Shown here piece by piece: positions 13,853 through 22,427 of a stretch of 23,431 bases of DNA (positions are counted from its first letter, which is position 1; the number at the start of each line of letters is the position of its first letter). Origin of the DNA: Clostridiales bacterium. GTDB taxonomy: Bacteria; Bacillota; Clostridia; Oscillospirales; Acutalibacteraceae. Made by a program: the position numbers and the translations under genes. The notes beneath the pieces were generated by a model. It had not been told where the DNA came from. It saw only the letters and a list, made by a program, of their open reading frames with translations, and ran no database searches. The stretch covers positions 1-23,431 of the forward strand of contig DXYG01000039.1 of assembly GCA_019415925.1 (NCBI GenBank), written 5' to 3'.

Positions 13853-14992
13853 ATGAAATTTATCCACCTCTCCGACCTCCACATAGGTAAGCGTGTAAAC
13901 GAGTTTTCAATGTTTGAGGATCAGGAGTATATACTATCGGAAATAATCAAGATAATTGACAGCGAAAAGCCTGATGCTGTTCTTATTGCAGGCGATGTTT
14001 ACGACAAATCAATTCCGCCGTCGGAGGCGGTGACATTGTTTGACAGATTCCTCTGCCTTTTGTCCGAACGAAATCTACAGGTGTTTGTAATCAGCGGAAA
14101 CCACGATTCACCCGAACGGCTTTCCTTTGCCTCACGATTGATTGACAAAAGCGGAGTGCACCTTTCACCTGTATATAACGGTTATATCGAGCCGTTTCAA
14201 ATGAAAGACGAGTACGGTGAAGTGAATATTTATATGCTGCCGTTTATTAAGCCTGCAAACGTAAGAAGATTTTTTGACGACAGAGAAATCGCAAGCTATA
14301 CCGACGCAGTAAACGCCGTAATTTCAGAAATGAACGTAAAAAGCGAAAGCAGAAATGTTCTTATAACGCACCAGTTTGTGACGGGTGCAAACCGTACCGA
14401 GTCTGAGGAAATCTCGGTCGGCGGTGCGGATAATGTTGACGTTTCAGCGTTTGACGACTTTGACTACGTTGCCCTCGGACATCTTCACAGACCGCAAAAC
14501 TGCCTTTCGGACAGAGTGCGCTATTGCGGAACTCCGCTTAAATACTCCTTTTCCGAAGCGAACGATAAAAAATCGGTCACTATAGTTGAGCTTAAAGAAA
14601 AGGGCAGTCTTGAAGTGCGCACAGCAGACCTTGTGCCAAAGCACGAAATGCGTGAAATCAAGGGAAAATATGAAGAATTAACTGCAAGAAGCTTTTATGA
14701 GAATACAACCTATCAGACGGACTATATGCATATAACGCTCACAGATGAGGAGGATATTCCCGACGCTGTCGGCAAGCTTCGCACGATTTATTACAATCTT
14801 ATGAAGCTTGACTACGATAACAAGCGCACACGCTCAAATTCTCAGATAACAGGCGCTCAGAAGGTTGAGGAAAAGACGCCGCTTGAGCTGTTTGAGGATT
14901 TTTATGAACTGCGGAACAATCAGCCGATGAGCGAGGAACAGAGGGTATACATAAGCTCGCTGATTGAAAGCATATGGGAGGAAGAAATATGA
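13853..14992 (+). CDS. sbcD: Nuclease SbcCD subunit D
   Basis: This 379-residue protein is the Mre11-type nuclease subunit of the SbcCD complex, which cleaves DNA hairpins and blocked double-strand ends. The metallophosphoesterase motifs appear in order: LSDLHIGK at residues 6-13, IAGDVYDKS (about 45-53), ISGNHDSPERL (about 80-90), ITHQFV and ALGHLHRPQ. The C-terminal about 100 residues form the cap and the region that binds SbcC. Length is normal for Firmicutes. The start is preceded by GGAAGTGA. Its stop overlaps the sbcC start (ATGA at 14989-14992), giving translational coupling of the two subunits. Confidence 0.97.
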   Translation: MKFIHLSDLHIGKRVNEFSMFEDQEYILSEIIKIIDSEKPDAVLIAGDVYDKSIPPSEAVTLFDRFLCLLSERNLQVFVISGNHDSPERLSFASRLIDKSGVHLSPVYNGYIEPFQMKDEYGEVNIYMLPFIKPANVRRFFDDREIASYTDAVNAVISEMNVKSESRNVLITHQFVTGANRTESEEISVGGADNVDVSAFDDFDYVALGHLHRPQNCLSDRVRYCGTPLKYSFSEANDKKSVTIVELKEKGSLEVRTADLVPKHEMREIKGKYEELTARSFYENTTYQTDYMHITLTDEEDIPDAVGKLRTIYYNLMKLDYDNKRTRSNSQITGAQKVEEKTPLELFEDFYELRNNQPMSEEQRVYISSLIESIWEEEI

Positions 14993-17754
14993 GACCGATA
15001 AAATTAACAATGTCTGCTTTCGGACCGTATGCGGGAGAAACTGTAGTTGATTTTGACAAGCTCGGCGAAAACGGAATTTATCTTATCTCAGGCGATACGG
15101 GAGCAGGCAAGACTACTATTTTTGACGGAATTGTCTATGCTTTGTACGGTGAAGCAAGCGGAGAAAAACGTGAGGTGTCTATGCTGCGTTCAAAGTACGC
15201 ACAGCCCGATACACCGACCTTTGCTGAGCTTGTTTTCAAGTACGCCGATAAGCTGTATACAGTAAGAAGAAATCCTGCCTATATGCGAAAAAAACTGAAG
15301 GGAGAAGGATATACTGCGCAGTCGGCAGACTGTTCTTTTACTTATCCCGACGGCAGAGTCGTTACAAAAAAGACGGAAGTTGATAATGCTGTAAAAGATA
15401 CTATCGGCATTTCAAAAGACCAGTTTTTACAGATTGCAATGATAGCGCAGGGTGATTTTCTTAAATCGCTCACTGCCGGCACAGAAGAAAGAAAAGCAAT
15501 TTTGCGTTTAATTTTCAAAACCGGACGATTCTTCACATTACAAGCCAGACTGAAAACCGAAGCGGCAGAAGCTAACAATAGTGTAATAATAGCAAAAAAA
15601 GGTATTCAGCAGTACATAGAAGGCATAATTTGTTCTGATAAAAACCCTCTTGCCTTGAACATTGAAAGGGCAAAGAACAAAGAATTACCGCTCGTTGACG
15701 TGATAGTTACGCTTGAAAAGCTTGTTAAGGAAGACGAAATTTCCGATAAAGAATTAAATGGAGAAATTACGGAAATTGAAAAACAGCTTGCTCAGGTGAA
15801 TTCTCTCCTCGGAAAGCTTGAAGAATACAACAAGGCAAATGCCGAGCTTGTGAATGTCAGCAAGGCTATAAATGTAAAATCTGACGAGCTTGCAAAAGCA
15901 AAAGAACTTCTTGACTCTGAAAAAGAAAAATTCAAAGAAACCGAAAAACTCAGCAAAGAATCGGCTGAAATCAAAGCAGAACTGCCACGTTACAGCGAGC
16001 TTGAAGCGCAGAGCAAAAAGATTGAATCAACACAAAAGCTGCTCAAAAAAGATGAAAAAAGCCTTAGCGATAGAAATAAACTTCTTGACAGCAAGAGAGA
16101 AACTCTTGAAAAGCTGAAAGCTGAAAAATCAACGCTTGAAAAAGCAGGCGAAAACAGAGAAAAACTGATAAGCGAGAAAAGTTCGGCAGAGGAAAAGAAG
16201 AAAAATCTTGAGACATTAAAAAAATCACTTTATGATTACACTTCAATGCTTTCAGACCTTGAAGAAAAGCAGAAGATTTTTCTTGAAGCAAGCAATTATG
16301 CACAACAGGCGTTTGAGGATTACAACTGCAAAAACCAAGCTTTTCTCAACGAGCAGGCAGGAATACTTGCACTTCAGCTTAAAGAAAATTCACCCTGTCC
16401 CGTATGCGGTTCTACAGTTCACCCGAACATTGCGCAGAAATCAGAAGCTGCACCTACGGAAGAGGAACTGAAAAAGGCAAAGCAGAAAAGCGACAAAGCA
16501 CAGGACGACGTTGCAAAGGCAAGCAACATATGTGCTGTTATCAGGGGTAAAGCCGAAACAGCAAAATCTAATATCGAAAACCAGCTTGAAAAGCTAATCG
16601 GTGACGCTGATATTAATTCTTCAAAAGAAAAAATAATCAGCCTTATAAAAGAGCTTACTGAGATTATCACAAATTTGGATTGTGAAATCACGGCTGAGGA
16701 GAAAAAAATCAGGAGAAAATCTGAGCTTGAAACGGTAATTCCGAAAACCGAGAGTGAAACGGAAAAGCTCAAAAATGATATTGCAAGCCTTGAAACGAAC
16801 GTAGCATCCTACAAGGCTTCCCTTGCGGAAATTACAGAACAGCTCGAAACACTTAAAAGCAGTCTTTGTTTTGCCGACAAAAAAGCGGCTGATAAGAAGA
16901 TTTCTGAGCTTGAGAGCAAGGCTGAAATTCTTAAAAAGTCCTTTGAAAATGCACAAAATGTCTACAATGCCTGCGAAAAGGATATTATTGCATTAAAGGC
17001 AAGAGAGGAACAGCTAAAAAAACAGCTTGATAGCAGTGAGAAAATCAACGCCCAAGAGGTAAACGAAAAGAAGAATACCCTGAATTCACAAAAGCAAGCA
17101 AAAGCCGAGATAAAAACAGAGGTTCTTACACGTCTTATGTCAAATCGTTCTGCGCTTGAAAACATAAAGAAAAAGACTGACGAAATCAATTTACTTGAAA
17201 AAAGAGAGTCGCTTATCTGTTCGCTTAACGACACTGCAAACGGACATATTAACGGAAAAGAAAGAATTATGCTTGAAACCTATATCCAGATGACATATTT
17301 CGACAGAATAATCGAAAGGGCAAACACCCGTTTTATGATTATGTCAGGCGGTCAGTATGAGCTTAAACGCTGTCAGACAGCGGAAAGCCTTAAGTCGAGT
17401 GAGGGCCTCAGCTTAGACGTAATGGACCACTATAACGGAACACAAAGGAGTGTAAAATCACTTTCGGGCGGTGAGTCCTTTAAGGCTTCGCTGTCGCTTG
17501 CGCTCGGACTTTCAGACGAAATTCAGGCTTCGGCAGGAGGTATCAGGCTTGACACAATGTTTGTTGACGAGGGCTTCGGTTCGCTCGACGATGAATCGCT
17601 GAATCAGGCTATGAATGCACTGAAAGGTCTTACCGAGGGCAACCGCCTTGTTGGAATAATCTCCCACGTCAACGAGCTCAAGGAGAGAATCGACAAGCAG
17701 ATAATCGTCACCAAAGACAAGCTCGGCGGAAGCAAGGTAAAGATAGTGACGTAA
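14989..17754 (+). CDS. sbcC: Nuclease SbcCD subunit C (SMC-like ATPase)
   Basis: This 921-residue protein is the Rad50-type ATPase partner of SbcD. The N-terminal head has Walker A GDTGAGKT at residues 35-42. Two long coiled coils rich in Lys, Glu and Leu (about 190-460 and 485-790) flank the zinc hook CPVC at Cys470-Cys473, by which two molecules join. The C-terminal head has the ABC signature LSGGES at 825-830 and Walker B TMFVDEGFGSLDDES with Asp860 and Glu861. I chose the ATG at 14989, which overlaps the sbcD stop and has GGGAGGAAG just upstream, over an in-frame ATG at 14974 lying within sbcD. Length is a little shorter than the E. coli protein (about 1,050), mostly through shorter coiled coils. 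Confidence 0.97.
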   Translation: MRPIKLTMSAFGPYAGETVVDFDKLGENGIYLISGDTGAGKTTIFDGIVYALYGEASGEKREVSMLRSKYAQPDTPTFAELVFKYADKLYTVRRNPAYMRKKLKGEGYTAQSADCSFTYPDGRVVTKKTEVDNAVKDTIGISKDQFLQIAMIAQGDFLKSLTAGTEERKAILRLIFKTGRFFTLQARLKTEAAEANNSVIIAKKGIQQYIEGIICSDKNPLALNIERAKNKELPLVDVIVTLEKLVKEDEISDKELNGEITEIEKQLAQVNSLLGKLEEYNKANAELVNVSKAINVKSDELAKAKELLDSEKEKFKETEKLSKESAEIKAELPRYSELEAQSKKIESTQKLLKKDEKSLSDRNKLLDSKRETLEKLKAEKSTLEKAGENREKLISEKSSAEEKKKNLETLKKSLYDYTSMLSDLEEKQKIFLEASNYAQQAFEDYNCKNQAFLNEQAGILALQLKENSPCPVCGSTVHPNIAQKSEAAPTEEELKKAKQKSDKAQDDVAKASNICAVIRGKAETAKSNIENQLEKLIGDADINSSKEKIISLIKELTEIITNLDCEITAEEKKIRRKSELETVIPKTESETEKLKNDIASLETNVASYKASLAEITEQLETLKSSLCFADKKAADKKISELESKAEILKKSFENAQNVYNACEKDIIALKAREEQLKKQLDSSEKINAQEVNEKKNTLNSQKQAKAEIKTEVLTRLMSNRSALENIKKKTDEINLLEKRESLICSLNDTANGHINGKERIMLETYIQMTYFDRIIERANTRFMIMSGGQYELKRCQTAESLKSSEGLSLDVMDHYNGTQRSVKSLSGGESFKASLSLALGLSDEIQASAGGIRLDTMFVDEGFGSLDDESLNQAMNALKGLTEGNRLVGIISHVNELKERIDKQIIVTKDKLGGSKVKIVT

Positions 17755-17760
17755 TAAATC

Positions 17761-17787
17761 AAGCCACGGTTTTTCCGTGGCTTTTGT
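17761..17787 (+). terminator. Intrinsic terminator of sbcDC
   Basis: A perfect 9-bp stem (17761-17769 and 17775-17783) has a five-T loop and a short T tail. It lies between the convergent sbcC and WYL genes and may slow transcription from both sides. Confidence 0.75.
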
Positions 17788-17816
17788 GATTATGCTGTTT
17801 ATTTATCTGATTTTCA

Positions 17817-18866
17817 TTATTCATAATTTTTCTTTGCAAGGTCAATATCCGCGTTAATTTCATCAACAAGGCTCTGCGGTGAAACAATCTTTATATACCT
17901 TGAATACTTAAGCGCCCACATTTTCATTGCAGTAGGGTTAACCTTTACTGTCACCGTAACCTCATCATCAGTCGGATTTGAAAATGTTATGTCCTTGCCG
18001 AACCAGTCGATTACGTCGTTTACAATATATCTTTTTGCAATGAAATCGACAGAAACGCTCTCTCCTGCAAACATATACAAATGCTCGGCAAGGTGCTTTG
18101 GCAAATCAAGTCCGTTTTCAAGTCCTTTTACACATCTTTTGGGCTTTACAGGGGCGTCAAGCAGCTTTATATTTGTAATTCTGTCAAGCCTGTAGTGCGA
18201 TACATCGTCGTACTTGTCGTAGTTGCAAACAAGATAATACCTCCCGTTTGTCGCAACAATCTGATAAGGATTGATAATATATTCACGTACCTCACCCTCG
18301 CTGTTTTTGCGGGGGTGAAGCTTTTTGTCAATGTCATAGTAATTGTATGTAAACGAAACCTGACATTCTTTACTGATAGCCTCGTCAAGCGTTTCAATTG
18401 TCAGAAAAAGCTCGCTGTTGGTCGGCAGATTTTCAGGCAGATTGCGAATGTGCTTTACCCTTGACCTGAAATAAATATTTGAAAGTCCCTCAAGCTTTTC
18501 AACAAGCTGTTTGCACTGCGAGTAGGGAATATGACTTGAAAACAGCAAGCTGTCGATAAGTAATCTTAATTCTCCGTCAGAAAAATCACGGTTCAGGTAA
18601 AAATCAGAAAGAATATAGCTTTCTTCTTCCTTTCCTTGCTTGTTTTTGAACATTCTCAGCGTTTCGCTGTATTCAATGTTATATCCGACCTCTATCAGAT
18701 TCATCAGACTTCGCTTAACAGTCTTTCTGTCGACTTTCATATCGTATTCATTATCAAGAATATCAACAATGTCCTTCTGGCTGAGCCTGTGATTTTCGTC
18801 GGTGTATTTTTTGACAATATCAAGAATATTCATTATCAACAGCTTCTTAGGCTGCATAGCGCACAT
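17817..18866 (-). CDS. WYL-domain transcriptional regulator
   Basis: This protein of about 349 residues has an N-terminal winged helix-turn-helix (ILDIVKKYTDENHRLSQKDIV, then DRKTVKRSLMNLIEVGY). A central WYL domain follows, with INPYQIVATNGRYYLVCNY and HYRLDRITNIKLLD, and then a C-terminal WCX-like extension. WYL proteins bind nucleic acid or nucleotide ligands and often control DNA repair, phage defence or stress genes. I chose the ATG at 18866, which has GAGGTGA 5 nt upstream; the GTG at 18875 lies inside that ribosome site. It is convergent with sbcDC, a DNA repair operon, which may or may not be meaningful. It has its own promoter at 18885-18913. Confidence 0.9.
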   Translation of the reverse strand: MCAMQPKKLLIMNILDIVKKYTDENHRLSQKDIVDILDNEYDMKVDRKTVKRSLMNLIEVGYNIEYSETLRMFKNKQGKEEESYILSDFYLNRDFSDGELRLLIDSLLFSSHIPYSQCKQLVEKLEGLSNIYFRSRVKHIRNLPENLPTNSELFLTIETLDEAISKECQVSFTYNYYDIDKKLHPRKNSEGEVREYIINPYQIVATNGRYYLVCNYDKYDDVSHYRLDRITNIKLLDAPVKPKRCVKGLENGLDLPKHLAEHLYMFAGESVSVDFIAKRYIVNDVIDWFGKDITFSNPTDDEVTVTVKVNPTAMKMWALKYSRYIKIVSPQSLVDEINADIDLAKKNYE

Positions 18867-18884
18867 AGTTTTCACCTCATAAAA

Positions 18885-18913
18885 ATATTATCATACTATT
18901 TGTTACTTTTCAA
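18885..18913 (-). promoter_or_regulatory. Sigma-A-type promoter for the WYL regulator
   Basis: Minus-strand TTGAAA (18913-18908) and TAATAT (18890-18885) are separated by 17 bp, just upstream of the GAGGTGA ribosome site. The resulting leader would be very short. Confidence 0.55.
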
Positions 18914-19227
18914 CAAAATTAGCACAAAAGCTGTCGCAAAATACAAACTTATTATCTGTGTTGTTTAGCATATCATATTCTATGGTACATTTTTGGGAAA
19001 TATGTTCTTTACTGTAATACTTTGTATAAAAATAAAATCAATTTATAAATTTACCATAATATTTTATATGCGGTGGTGCCTCGGTTTGTTGGGAATTACA
19101 GGAAATAATTTTGCCTTAAATTAATATAATAATAAAAGTTGTGTATGATATCTGTTCACTCAAAAGGTGAACAGTGTCTGATAAATTGCTTCCGGAAAGC
19201 GAAATTTTTTAAAAAAGGTTTGACTGA
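18914..19227. other. Intergenic region upstream of the VWA surface protein gene
   Basis: About 310 bp without a gene. It is AT-rich except for a GC-richer patch at about 19070-19100. A consensus TATAAT lies at 19125-19130, but no good -35 box is found at 16-18 bp, so the promoter may need an activator. A perfect 8-bp hairpin follows at 19152-19174 and an 8-bp palindrome TTCCGGAA at 19190-19197. I recognise no riboswitch or RNA gene here. AAAAAAGG serves as the ribosome site. Confidence 0.6.
19152..19174 (+). promoter_or_regulatory. Hairpin or operator in the VWA gene leader
   Basis: CTGTTCAC (19152-19159) and GTGAACAG (19167-19174) form a perfect inverted repeat with a 7-nt spacer. It lies 22 bp downstream of the TATAAT box and 53 bp before the start codon. 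It could be a repressor site or an mRNA hairpin in the leader; no T-run follows, so it is not a terminator. Confidence 0.5.
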
Positions 19228-22200
19228 ATGATTACACAATTTAAAAGAGCAAAAAGATTTACAAGCATTCTGATTTGCGTCACAATGCTTATGTCCTGCT
19301 GTACGTTGTTTGCAAACAGCGTTGCGGCAGAGGAAACAGACGTTACACGTATATCCGATTATTCAACAATGAATGAATGGAAAAATTACTTCGGTTCTGA
19401 TATAAAGTCTACCGAAAATGAGGGAAGTGTATGGACAGATAAAACCGTTCTGACCGATTCGTCAGCATCAGGTAATTTGGGAATCGCTATGAACAGCAAC
19501 GACGATTTCCTTGTAGCCTTGTCTGCAATCGCCTCCAATAAAACGGTAAATGTCATTTCGAATATGCCCACCGACACTATGCTTATTCTCGACGTATCCG
19601 GCTCAATGAACGATGACGCAGGGCACAATGACCTTGCCGAAGAAATGGTGGATGCCGCAAATGAGAGCATCGCAGATCTTCTTTCAAGCAACAAATACAG
19701 CCGAATAGGCGTTGTGCTCTATTCGGGATCAAGCTCAGGAGCGTCAACTGACGATGCTGTACTTGTCCTGCCGCTTGACCGCTACACCACAGCGTCAGAC
19801 GGCAAATACCTCAGCTACACCGTAACAACAAGCGGCGGAAAACATCCTTCCACAACCGAAACGGTAGGCATTGATTCTGACGTTAAGGTTGAAAAAACAG
19901 GTGAAAAGCCGAAGCCTGTCGGCAAAGAGGTTGTGGGCGCTACCTATATTCAGAAGGGCGTTATTCTTGCAATGAAGCAGTTTACTGCCAAAAGCAACAC
20001 GACTACGGTTGATGACCCTGAGCTTGGCATATTACAGCGTAAGCCTGTTATGGTGCTGATGTCAGACGGAGCACCGACTCTGGGCAGTACCGATTTTACA
20101 AATCCGAATCAGTACAATATCGGAACAGGCGGCAGTACAAATACCGCTCTTGGCTTTGTCAGTCAGCTAAGCTCCGCATATGCCAAACAGCAGATTAAGG
20201 AAAAGTACAGCAGTGATTGTCTGTTCTACACACTCGGTCTTGGCGTTGGCAGTGACAGCGTAGCTGTAAGTGTTCTCAATCCTTCAAATTCGTCTAATGA
20301 AATTAACGGCCTGTGGAAGAAATACAATACAGCCAATGCGGGAGAAAAGATAACCGTTACGGGTAATTCAATAGGACATTCATCTTATACCGTAACCAAA
20401 ATTTCACAAACGCTTGAACAAAATTACGTTGACGGATATTTTAAAGTTGACTCTTCTTCAAAGGATAAAGCGGCTGCCCTTAAAAAGGCTTTTGCAGAAA
20501 TTGTGGGTGCAATTCAGCTTAAGTCGCATTACTTTCCGACTTATGTAACTGACTCAGAGAACACTTCGGGATACGTCACTTTCACCGACCGGATAGGTGA
20601 ATATATGGAAGTAACCGATGTGAAGGGAATTCTGCTGAATAACACCCTTTATTCGGGAGCAGAGCTTGCAAAGAATTTTTCTGTCAGTGATGAAACAGCG
20701 TATGCTGTTCAGACGCAGCTCGGACTCAAGGATATTGAAACGGCAAAATCACTTATAAGCAGTGCATTCGCACACAATCAAATCAGCTACAGCAGTGACA
20801 CAGAATTCAGCAACTATATCGGCTGGTATGCAAATGCTCAGGGTGAGTTCCTCGGCTTCTGGTATGACGGGGCAGAGCCGTCCTTTGATGATGAAGCACA
20901 GCCTGCATATATCGTAAAATCATACCTGTACAGCGGAAGTGTCGGTGCAGAGCAGGGCGTATCTTCTTCTGATATGAGATATGCAATTGTTCAGGTAAAG
21001 GAAAGCCTTGCAAACGGTGAACAGACAGTTAGCTTTTCCGTTCCTGCGGCACTTCTTCCCGTAGTTTCGTACAACGTAACTCTTAACAAAAACAATGAAA
21101 TTTCCGACCTCGTAGTTTCGGGTGCTGAGGAGCCTGTCCGTCTTGTGTACGGAGTTGGTCTGAAAGAAGAAATCAACGAGCAGACCATCAGAGATACTGT
21201 TTCAGAAAGTTACCTTGCCAAGAACACCAACTCTGACGGCTCGGTAAACTTCTACACAAATAAGTATGAAACTGACAACAGCACAGGTTTTGACAAGGTA
21301 AACACAATCTCAGATTTTACTCCGTCAAAGCAAAATGAAAAGTTCTACTGCCTTAAAGACTCTCCAGTTTATTCAGACGATAATGGTACGCTGTTAAAGG
21401 GCAATATGGATTCAGACAGAGAATATTATTGTGCCGGCACCGTTTATGAAAACAAGGACGGCTCGGTACAGGCAAAAATCGTATATAAATCCTTGTCCGA
21501 GCAAGCGTTAAAATCTGCAAAGCAGAAGGACGACGGCACATGGTATATTCCGTCAGGAACAGCAAATATAAATCCTGACGGCAATACAGAAAAAACCGAT
21601 AACAAAACAGGTACGCTGAAGTACTCCAATGCACCTTTTGTCAATTCTCGGTCAGATGAGGGATTCAGTATCTGCTCCACACTCGGCAACAACGGCAAGC
21701 TCACGATGAAAGATAAGTATGTTGAGCCGACAAAGCCAACCGAGCCGACAACAGAGCCGATTTGCACGACTGAGCCAACCGAGCCGACAACTGAGCCGAT
21801 TTGCACGACTGAGCCAACCGAGCCGACAACAGAGCCGATTTGCACGACCGAGCCGACAAAGCCGACAACCGAACCGATTTGCACGACCGAGCCGACAAAG
21901 CCGACAACCGAGCCGATTTGCACAACCGAGCCGACAAAGCCAACGACAGAGCCGATTTGCACGACTGAGCCAACCGAGCCAACAACTGAGCCGACAGAAA
22001 CAACAACGCCGACAAAGCCTACAGAGCTGATTTGTACAACTGAGCCGACTGATTCAACCGAGCCGAGCAAACCGATAAATCCCTGTGTTCCGAGCACCCC
22101 TGATGAGCCAAAGAATAACGGCAATTCAAATAATTCGGGAACGTCAGATAACTGCGGAAATACGGGAACTGTAAAAACCGTAGGCGCAATTCAGACGGGC

Positions 22201-22302
22201 GATGACAGAAATTATTATTATCTGCTTGCATCGCTGATTGTCAGCGGAATAACGCTTTACGGAACAGTCAGCTATCGCAAAAGAAAAAGATTAGAAAAAT
22301 AA
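19228..22302 (+). CDS. Cell-wall-anchored von Willebrand factor A surface protein
   Basis: This 1,024-residue surface protein starts with a signal peptide (basic KRAKR, hydrophobic core, likely cleavage after Ala34; LMSC at 21-24 also resembles a lipobox). A VWA domain follows: LILDVSGSMN holds the DxSxS metal site (Asp122, Ser124, Ser126) and VLMSDGAPT gives Asp280. Residues about 430-840 look like a series of beta-rich stalk domains. From about 830 to 950 is a Thr/Glu/Pro-rich stretch with a 13-residue tandem repeat. The C-terminus has a sortase-type signal: IQTGD at 988-992, a hydrophobic segment at 998-1013 and the basic tail RKRKRLEK; IQTG replaces the canonical LPxTG. VWA proteins of this layout often serve as adhesins or pilus tips. 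No sortase or pilin gene is in the window. Confidence 0.88.
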   Translation: MITQFKRAKRFTSILICVTMLMSCCTLFANSVAAEETDVTRISDYSTMNEWKNYFGSDIKSTENEGSVWTDKTVLTDSSASGNLGIAMNSNDDFLVALSAIASNKTVNVISNMPTDTMLILDVSGSMNDDAGHNDLAEEMVDAANESIADLLSSNKYSRIGVVLYSGSSSGASTDDAVLVLPLDRYTTASDGKYLSYTVTTSGGKHPSTTETVGIDSDVKVEKTGEKPKPVGKEVVGATYIQKGVILAMKQFTAKSNTTTVDDPELGILQRKPVMVLMSDGAPTLGSTDFTNPNQYNIGTGGSTNTALGFVSQLSSAYAKQQIKEKYSSDCLFYTLGLGVGSDSVAVSVLNPSNSSNEINGLWKKYNTANAGEKITVTGNSIGHSSYTVTKISQTLEQNYVDGYFKVDSSSKDKAAALKKAFAEIVGAIQLKSHYFPTYVTDSENTSGYVTFTDRIGEYMEVTDVKGILLNNTLYSGAELAKNFSVSDETAYAVQTQLGLKDIETAKSLISSAFAHNQISYSSDTEFSNYIGWYANAQGEFLGFWYDGAEPSFDDEAQPAYIVKSYLYSGSVGAEQGVSSSDMRYAIVQVKESLANGEQTVSFSVPAALLPVVSYNVTLNKNNEISDLVVSGAEEPVRLVYGVGLKEEINEQTIRDTVSESYLAKNTNSDGSVNFYTNKYETDNSTGFDKVNTISDFTPSKQNEKFYCLKDSPVYSDDNGTLLKGNMDSDREYYCAGTVYENKDGSVQAKIVYKSLSEQALKSAKQKDDGTWYIPSGTANINPDGNTEKTDNKTGTLKYSNAPFVNSRSDEGFSICSTLGNNGKLTMKDKYVEPTKPTEPTTEPICTTEPTEPTTEPICTTEPTEPTTEPICTTEPTKPTTEPICTTEPTKPTTEPICTTEPTKPTTEPICTTEPTEPTTEPTETTTPTKPTELICTTEPTDSTEPSKPINPCVPSTPDEPKNNGNSNNSGTSDNCGNTGTVKTVGAIQTGDDRNYYYLLASLIVSGITLYGTVSYRKRKRLEK
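21760..21993 (+). repeat. 39-bp tandem repeat in the VWA protein linker (six units)
   Basis: Six consecutive 39-bp units encode ICTTEPT(E/K)PTTEP, with Glu or Lys in the variable position and only synonymous changes elsewhere. A degenerate continuation runs to about 22060 and includes a seventh ICTTEP. Each unit brings one cysteine, unusual for a cell-wall linker. The high identity suggests that copy number can change by slippage. Confidence 0.92.
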
Positions 22303-22314
22303 ATATAAATAAGC

Positions 22315-22354
22315 AATAAGCTGTCGCACAAAATTTGCGGCAGCTTATTTTTTA
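22315..22354 (+). terminator. Intrinsic terminator of the VWA gene
   Basis: A 14-bp stem with one wobble pair (22315-22328 and 22336-22349) and a 7-nt loop is followed by a T-run. It lies 12 bp after the stop codon. Confidence 0.9.
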
Positions 22355-22364
22355 TCTATATAAT

Positions 22365-22399
22365 GAAAAAAGGATATACCCGAATCGGATATATCCTTT
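22365..22399 (-). terminator. Intrinsic terminator of the SDR gene
   Basis: A perfect 10-bp outer stem (22369-22378 with 22390-22399) encloses a short CCG/CGG inner stem. Read on the minus strand, it is followed by a run of T (plus-strand A run from 22366). It lies about 30 bp past the dehydrogenase stop and back to back with the VWA terminator. Confidence 0.85.
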
Positions 22400-22427
22400 A
22401 GTTTGATTGCTATGTATTGCCTGATAA

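Noticed and set aside
18914..19227. A riboswitch or small RNA upstream of the VWA gene
   Set aside because: The GC-richer patch at 19070-19100 does not match the conserved core of any riboswitch class I know, and only one short hairpin is seen.
21760..22060. CRISPR-like regularly spaced repeats
   Set aside because: The units are directly adjacent, have no unique spacers and are in frame within the VWA protein.
21444..22124. A 226-codon open frame on the minus strand and a 103-codon frame on the plus strand across the VWA repeat
   Set aside because: Both are by-products of the 39-bp repeat, which is open in several frames; they read as monotonous Ser/Val/Gly or Ser/Arg/Gln strings without ribosome sites.
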